DNA of 27,016 bases from DASQPR01 sp035713725 (lineage in GTDB: Bacteria; Actinomycetota; Actinomycetes; Mycobacteriales; Micromonosporaceae): contig DASTMZ010000110.1 in assembly GCA_035713725.1 (NCBI GenBank), positions 1 to 27,016 on the forward strand. The letters run 5' to 3'. The notes under the pieces are model-generated. The model was not told the DNA's origin and made no database searches. It saw nothing but the letters and a program-made list of their open reading frames with translations. Shown here one piece after another: positions 22,524 through 27,016 of the stretch; within the stretch, counting starts at the first letter, position 1, and every line of letters begins with the position of its first letter. The translations under genes and the position numbers were made by a program.

Positions 22524-22537
22524 TGTGAACGTTCACA
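22524..22537. promoter_or_regulatory. LacI-type operator in front of lacI
   Basis: TGTGAACGTTCACA is a perfect 14-bp palindrome with the central CG typical for LacI-family operators. It lies between the reductase stop and the lacI start, fitting autoregulation. A near copy lies at 23655. Confidence 0.7.
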
Positions 22538-22604
22538 TTCCGGCCCGTCAAGCGGCTGTCAGCACGCCTAGCAAACGGCGACGAATTGTCGTTTCCGCGG
22601 CGGG

Positions 22605-23606
22605 TCAACGCGGCTGACCGGGCCCGGAGCCGGCGCCGGTCGCGCTGATCGCGGTCGCGATCTCCGCCAAGTCGGTGGCGGTCAGCCTCAGGTCGGCGGC
22701 CGCCACCATGTCTGCGATCTGCGCCGGGCGCCGGACTCCGACGATCGCGCCGGTGACGCCGGGCCAGGACAGCGTCCACGCGACCGCAACCGCCGCGACG
22801 CTCGTGCCGTGTCTCGCAGCGATCGGGCGCAACGCGTCGACCAGCGCCAAGTTGCGGGCGAGCTGGTCACCGGTGTACTCGGGTGCGGTGCGACGCCAGT
22901 CGTTGGCTGGCAGGTCGGCCACGCGACTCGCAGTGAACGACCCGGAGAGAAGTCCGGACTCCATCGGGCTGTACACAATGACGCCGGTGCCGCGCGTCGC
23001 GCACTCGCCAATCAGGTCCGCGGCGTCACGTCGCAGCAGGGATAACGGCGGTTGGAGGGTGTCTACGTGCTCGATCGCTTCGGCGGCGGCGACCTGGGCG
23101 ATGTCGTGGTTGGACAGCCCGATCGCTCGAACGTCGCCAGCCGCCTTCAGGTCGACCATCACCTGCCAGTATTCGTCGAGCGCCGGACCATGCAGCGGTG
23201 GCCAATGCACCTGAAGCAGGTCCAGTCGATCGACGCCAAGCCGCCGCAGTGAGTGTTCGACCTCCCAGCGGATCGATCGCGCGTCCCGTCGCTGCGGTCC
23301 CATCGGGTCTGCCGGATTCCAGCGCAGCCCGCACTTCGTAAACACGTACGGGCGATCGTCGGCGGACAGACCGGCCAATGCGGCGCCGACGACGTCCTCG
23401 GAGTGACCGAGTCCGTATATCGGCGCGGTGTCCAGCCAGTTGACTCCCGACTCAACCGCTCGGTGGATCGTTGCAATCGATTCCGCATCATCCTGGGGTC
23501 CCCAGGCGTGCTCCCACCCTTCGCCACCGATGGCCCACGTACCTAGCCCGACGGTGGTGATCTGCATGCCCGTGCTTCCCAGGGCACGGGTCGCCGGTGT
23601 ATGCAC
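22605..23606 (-). CDS. Aldo/keto reductase, second type
   Basis: A 333-residue NADPH-dependent reductase of the AKR11-14/IolS-YghZ-like branch. The catalytic tetrad is Asp59 and Tyr64 (NWLDTAPIYG), Lys91 (VFTKCG) and His134 (LLQVHWP). Other landmarks are AIGLSNHDIAQVAAA and VTGAIVGVRRPAQIADMVAA. Start ATG 23606 has AAGGAGG eight bases before it. It is divergent from the ABC sugar importer and upstream of lacI, so it probably acts on the imported sugar, sugar alcohol or a derivative. An operator palindrome at 23655 lies 49 bases ahead of the start. Confidence 0.9.
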   Translation of the reverse strand: MHTPATRALGSTGMQITTVGLGTWAIGGEGWEHAWGPQDDAESIATIHRAVESGVNWLDTAPIYGLGHSEDVVGAALAGLSADDRPYVFTKCGLRWNPADPMGPQRRDARSIRWEVEHSLRRLGVDRLDLLQVHWPPLHGPALDEYWQVMVDLKAAGDVRAIGLSNHDIAQVAAAEAIEHVDTLQPPLSLLRRDAADLIGECATRGTGVIVYSPMESGLLSGSFTASRVADLPANDWRRTAPEYTGDQLARNLALVDALRPIAARHGTSVAAVAVAWTLSWPGVTGAIVGVRRPAQIADMVAAADLRLTATDLAEIATAISATGAGSGPGQPR

Positions 23607-23621
23607 GTGTCCTCCTTGGCT

Positions 23622-23639
23622 GGTGGCGACGTCGCCACC
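23622..23639. repeat. 18-bp perfect palindrome in the reductase leader
   Basis: GGTGGCGACGTCGCCACC reads identically on both strands. It lies just upstream of the AAGGAGG ribosome binding site of the reductase gene, downstream of the LacI-type operator, and could be a second regulator site or a hairpin in the leader. Confidence 0.6.
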
Positions 23640-23654
23640 TCTTGACGCGCCTGA

Positions 23655-23668
23655 TGTTAACGTTCACA
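23655..23668. promoter_or_regulatory. LacI-type operator in front of the reductase and sugar operon
   Basis: TGTTAACGTTCACA differs from the perfect palindrome at 22524 by one base. It lies in the divergent region between the reductase (read left) and the importer (read right), placed to repress the reductase and perhaps the importer. Confidence 0.65.
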
Positions 23669-23699
23669 CTCGCGAGATGCGACGTCGTTCGTCGACGGC

Positions 23700-24101
23700 T
23701 CGTTAGCCACAACTAGCGGGCACACCCCATCGCCAGGGCGACTCATTCGCCTCGAACCCAACACTTTCCAGAAATGCCGTACCACCCGATTACTCCATAA
23801 CGGTGATCGGGAGCGATAACACCGACCACGAAGATCCACTAGTGCTTCGACGACGCCGCACTGTCCGCCCGCAAACCGCAGACCGGACAGCAACCACCGG
23901 CGACCGGACCGCCGTGCCGCTCATGCGGCGGACCCGTCACCGCCTGCGCCAGCCCGACAGCCGCACCCAGTGAGCCGGACCAGAACGCAGTGCCCGCGGC
24001 CCTTGAGGCCGGACCCCACCATGGCGCCGCTGTCGAACAACCGCATTCATCGGCACAGCGCCCGTGGACCGCAACCACGGGTCGCCGGTCAGGAGGTCTC
24101 G
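23700..24101. other. Leader region upstream of the sugar importer
   Basis: No certain gene. A minus-strand frame (24120 to 23839) ends PHERHGGPVAGGCCPVCGLR ADSAASSKH; its CPVC pair could be half of a metal site, but the frame overlaps the importer start and no other support exists. No clear promoter was located for the importer. Confidence 0.4.
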
Positions 24102-25232
24102 ATGAAGAAGGTCCACCCAAAGGTCGAGGAAGCGGTTGACACCCTCGACCTCAACCCGGTTACTCGGCGGCGACTGCTGGCCGGAACGGGGCTTGCCAGT
24201 GCCTCGCTAGCGGCAACCGCACTGTTGTCGGCTTGCAGTAGCAAAGACGCGAACACACCCAGCGCTGCCATCGGGAACTTCCCGAAGACTCCGAAGTGGA
24301 AGTGGGTTTTCGTCTGCCACGTAACGACGAATCCGTTCTTTACGCCCACTCAGTACGGCGCCGATGACGCTTGCAAACTACTGGGTACGACGTTCCAGTG
24401 GACCGGATCCAAGGACTCGATCGTCGCCGAGATGGTCGACTCCATCAACACCGCCGTCAGTTCGCAAGCCGATGGAATCGCGGTCGCCGTGGTCGACAAG
24501 TCCGCGTTCCGCGGGCCGATCGACTCTGCTCTCAGCGCTGGCATCCCGGTGGTGTCCTACAACGCGGACGGGGCACGTGACGACGTTGGCAGCAACCGGT
24601 TGGCGTACATCGGTCAGGGGCTGTACGACTCCGGGTACGCACTCGGCCAACGGGCGCTGACGCAGGTGGATTCCGGCGACGTAGTGGCGTTCATTGCCAC
24701 GCCCGGCCAGCTGAACATCCAGCCCCGCATCGACGGCGCGCAACAGGCGTTCAAGGACTCCGGCAAGCCGGTGAACTTCACGGCGGTGGCCACGAACGCC
24801 GACGTGACGAAGGGTCTGTCCATCATCGACGCCTACGCTCAGGGCCACTCGAACCTGGCCGGGATGCTCGCGGTGGACGCCGGCTCCACCCAGTCGGTGG
24901 GCCAGACCGTGGCGAAGTACAAGATGCGCGACAAGGGCTTGAAGGTGGCCGGCGGGTTCGACCTGGTACCCGAGACACTCGCCTCGATCAAGAGCGGCGA
25001 CCTCGACTACACCATCGACCAGCAGCCCTACCTGCAGGGATTCCTTCCGGTTCTCGCGCTGTACTTCTACAAGTTGTCCGGTGGCTTGATCTTCCCGGTA
25101 CAGACCAATACGGGTCTGCTGTTCGTCACCAAGGACACGGTCGACCCGTACCAGTCGACGAAGAGCCGGTACGAAGGCTCGGACAGCGCGCCGAAGTTGA
25201 TTAGCCGCGGTGGCGCGATCTCACACGCCTGA
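24102..25232 (+). CDS. Sugar-binding lipoprotein of a ribose-type ABC importer
   Basis: A 376-residue type I periplasmic-binding protein. A twin-arginine motif (TRRRLLAG) and hydrophobic stretch end in the lipobox LLSAC, so it is probably exported by Tat and lipid-anchored. The mature part has WVFVCHVTTNPFFTPTQYGA, VDSINTAVSSQADGIAVAVV, AGIPVVSYNADG, GQLNIQPRIDGAQQAF and DYTIDQQPYLQGFLPVLALY, as in ribose/inositol-class binders. ATG 24102 has AGGAGG five bases upstream. It precedes the permease and ATPase. Ligand unknown; the nearby LacI repressor and reductase suggest a sugar or polyol. Confidence 0.92.
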   Translation: MKKVHPKVEEAVDTLDLNPVTRRRLLAGTGLASASLAATALLSACSSKDANTPSAAIGNFPKTPKWKWVFVCHVTTNPFFTPTQYGADDACKLLGTTFQWTGSKDSIVAEMVDSINTAVSSQADGIAVAVVDKSAFRGPIDSALSAGIPVVSYNADGARDDVGSNRLAYIGQGLYDSGYALGQRALTQVDSGDVVAFIATPGQLNIQPRIDGAQQAFKDSGKPVNFTAVATNADVTKGLSIIDAYAQGHSNLAGMLAVDAGSTQSVGQTVAKYKMRDKGLKVAGGFDLVPETLASIKSGDLDYTIDQQPYLQGFLPVLALYFYKLSGGLIFPVQTNTGLLFVTKDTVDPYQSTKSRYEGSDSAPKLISRGGAISHA

Positions 25233-25245
25233 TCCGGGTGAGGTG

Positions 25246-25329
25246 GGCTTGCCAATGGCTACGCCGTAGGTGATTGTGGCGACCAAGTGGATAGCGGCCA
25301 CCCAGTTCGCCACAATCACCCGGCAAGCC
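25246..25329 (+). other. Large nested hairpin between binding protein and permease
   Basis: Three nested stems: GGCTTGCC (25246-25253) with GGCAAGCC (25322-25329), the perfect 14-bp GGTGATTGTGGCGA (25269-25282) with TCGCCACAATCACC (25307-25320), and GTGG (25287-25290) with CCAC (25298-25301). Placed after the binding-protein stop, it probably acts as attenuator or 3' stabiliser so that binding protein is made in excess over permease. Confidence 0.7.
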
Positions 25330-25359
25330 GACTGGTCATCACGAGGAGGACGTCGAACC

Positions 25360-26409
25360 GTGAGTGACAACGTCCACGTCGCCGAACCCACCGAGCAAGT
25401 CGATGTACGACCGACGCCGAGTCGGCGGCGCAGCGCGCTGACGCTGTTGCGTGACACGTTCCTGCAGCGGCGCGAGGCGAGCGTCCTCATTGTTGCCTTA
25501 GCCCTGATGGCGTACTTCGAGTACAACCGCTCGATCTTCCTCAGCCAGAGCAACCTGCTCAACATCGCGCAGGCCACCGCGCCAACGGCGATCGTTGCCA
25601 CCGGAATCGTGCTGCTACTCATCAGTGGCGAGATCGACCTATCGGTAGGTATGACGTTCGCTCTGGCGCCATTCCTCATGCACTACTTCGCCGACTTCTA
25701 CTCCGTGCCGTCGATCCTGGCGATCCTGTTGGCGCTCGTGGTCGCGGCTGGCATCGGCTGGGTCAACGGGTTCGTGTCGATCGTGCTGCGGGTGCCGTCG
25801 TTCGTCGCGACTCTCGGCACGTTCTACGCGTTACAGGGCATCGTCCTTACTACGTCTCATGCGTACCCGGCCGAGATCCCCCAGGGCATGGATGGCGCGA
25901 TCCGGCAGTGGATTGGCCCGCCGTCCGGATGGGCGGAACTGATCTGGGCGGTCGGCATCGTGATCGTGTTCCACATTGTCCTGACGCGGACCCGGTGGGG
26001 GCTGCACACGATCTCGGTCGGTGGCAATGCCGTCGGTGCGACCGAGGCTGGCATTCGGTCTCGTCGCATCAAGATCGGCAATTTCATGATCGCGAGCGTC
26101 CTCGCCGGGTTCGCTGGGATCGCCGAAGCTTTCCGGGTTCACACCATCGACCCGAACCTCGGTGGCGGCGCACAGATCCCGTTCCTCGCCATCTCGGCCG
26201 CGGTTATCGGTGGCACCGCACTCGCCGGCGGGTCGGGCACCGTCGCCGGCGCGTTCCTTGGCGCTCTTGTCCTCGCCGAACTGCAGAACGGGTTCAACCT
26301 CATCGGCATCAGTGCCAACCCGTACTTCCTAATCTTGGGCGGCGCAATCCTCGTCTCGATGATCGCCAACCAATATCTGTCGCGCCTGCGACGTACCGGG
26401 AGGACGTGA
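25360..26409 (+). CDS. ABC sugar importer permease, RbsC type
   Basis: A 349-residue inner-membrane permease of the branched-chain/ribose family (BPD_transp_2). A charged N-terminus is followed by about eight to ten hydrophobic segments beginning at VLIVALALMAYFE. Family signatures are LLLISGEIDLSVGMTFAL, RVPSFVATLGTFYALQGIVL, ISVGGNAVGATEAGIRSRRI and PFLAISAAVIGGTALAGGSG. GTG 25360 has GAGGAGGA upstream; the frame reaches back into the hairpin without a better start. Its TGA overlaps the ATG of the ATPase gene (TGATG), showing coupled translation. Confidence 0.93.
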   Translation: MSDNVHVAEPTEQVDVRPTPSRRRSALTLLRDTFLQRREASVLIVALALMAYFEYNRSIFLSQSNLLNIAQATAPTAIVATGIVLLLISGEIDLSVGMTFALAPFLMHYFADFYSVPSILAILLALVVAAGIGWVNGFVSIVLRVPSFVATLGTFYALQGIVLTTSHAYPAEIPQGMDGAIRQWIGPPSGWAELIWAVGIVIVFHIVLTRTRWGLHTISVGGNAVGATEAGIRSRRIKIGNFMIASVLAGFAGIAEAFRVHTIDPNLGGGAQIPFLAISAAVIGGTALAGGSGTVAGAFLGALVLAELQNGFNLIGISANPYFLILGGAILVSMIANQYLSRLRRTGRT

Positions 26410-27016
26410 TGTCGGTGGATGTCCACCCACGGACGCCGGGCGACGACACCGACGTCCTTCGTGTCGAGCACATCGCCAAACGCTTTGGCGCGTTGACCGC
26501 GCTGCAGGACGTGAACATGCATCTGCGTAAGGGCGAGGTGCTCGGGCTGATCGGCGACAACGGCGCGGGCAAGTCGACGCTGATAAAGATCATTTGTGGG
26601 TACCATCGCCAAGACGCTGGACAGATCTTCGTCGACGGCACGGAAACCTTGCTGCGTTCGGTCGACCACGCGCGTTCAATCGGCATCGACACCGTGTACC
26701 AGGACCTCGCGCTGGTCAACCAGCTCACCGTTTACCAGAACATGTTCCTCAACCGTGAGCTGGTGCGCTGGCCGCTGCTGCGCAACAGGACGATGCGGAA
26801 GCGGGCCAAGGAGCAGCTGGACTCCATGGGGATCAGCACCCTGAAGTCGGTGGACCTCGAGGTGGCCAGCCTGTCCGGCGGCCAGCGCCAGGCCATCGCG
26901 GTGGCCCGCTCGGTGTTCTCCGAGGCCAAGGTCCTGCTGCTCGACGAGCCGCTGGCGGCCATGGGCGTCAAGGAAGGCGCGGCCATCCTCGACCTGGTGC
27001 GCGATCTCAAGGAGCA
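26409..27016 (+). CDS. ABC sugar importer ATPase, partial (cut by window end)
   Basis: The first 202 codons of the ATP-binding subunit. Seen: LRVEHIAKRFGALTALQDVN, Walker A GDNGAGKST, Q-loop VYQDLAL, signature LSGGQRQ and Walker B VLLLDEP, continuing past the window. A single ABC domain appears so far; ribose-type RbsA proteins have two, whereas many actinobacterial FrcA-type proteins have one, so the full length decides. ATG 26409 shares bases with the permease stop, and GGGAGG lies upstream. It powers uptake by the permease at 25360. Confidence 0.93.
   Translation, partial: MSVDVHPRTPGDDTDVLRVEHIAKRFGALTALQDVNMHLRKGEVLGLIGDNGAGKSTLIKIICGYHRQDAGQIFVDGTETLLRSVDHARSIGIDTVYQDLALVNQLTVYQNMFLNRELVRWPLLRNRTMRKRAKEQLDSMGISTLKSVDLEVASLSGGQRQAIAVARSVFSEAKVLLLDEPLAAMGVKEGAAILDLVRDLKE

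Noticed and set aside
23839..24120. Minus-strand frame with a CPVC pair as a zinc protein
   Set aside because: Only one cysteine pair is usable, it overlaps the importer start and ribosome binding site, and no start signal supports it.
1..27016. CRISPR array or rRNA genes
   Set aside because: No regularly spaced repeats and no rRNA-like sequence were found on reading.

Overview
The window is GC-rich DNA from an actinobacterium; I cannot assign a genus from sequence alone. Evidence for this is the DUF5994 protein, a small C-terminally RWYRW hydrophobic protein, a DICT-domain signalling protein, a divergent HSP18-type regulator next to hsp20, sigma-F-like promoters, and frequent GTG starts behind GAGG-type ribosome binding sites. 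No rRNA genes, complete tRNA or CRISPR array were seen.

Positions 1 to about 21,000 form a stress-response accessory region in advanced decay. Intact genes (two Hsp20 chaperones, a hemerythrin, two STAS proteins, an HSP18-type regulator, an EAL-DICT protein, a DUF5994 protein, an SDR, an aldo/keto reductase and several small stress-type proteins) alternate with at least a dozen broken ones. The broken genes are an IS6-like transposase, a ParB-like phage protein, a second HSP18 regulator, a TRM11-like methyltransferase, an antitoxin/hemerythrin chimera, a Rieske protein, a phytoene-desaturase-like tail, a SpoIIE phosphatase, a DEAD-box helicase, a CBS protein, a GAF protein joined to an RsbW-like ATPase tail, and a cold-shock gene with one internal TGA.

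The most striking structure is a duplicated module. STAS gene, small unknown gene, hsp20, palindromic promoter and divergent regulator occur in the same order and orientation at 4752-6684 and at 12158-14188. Both hsp20 promoters have the form TTGTCG-N17-TAGAA, overlapped by a 7-5-7 inverted repeat resembling the Streptomyces RheA operator. The regulator is intact only in the second copy, so it may control both chaperone promoters.

Positions 21,239 to 27,016 are orderly and intact. They hold a LacI-family repressor, an aldo/keto reductase, and a divergently transcribed ribose-type ABC sugar importer (lipoprotein, permease and ATPase, the last cut by the window edge). Two near-identical 14-bp palindromes, one in front of lacI and one in front of the reductase, are likely LacI operators. 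The border between decayed and intact regions is marked by the 5' half of a tRNA-Arg(CCT), broken at the anticodon arm, suggesting that the accessory region arrived or was rearranged at a tRNA integration site.
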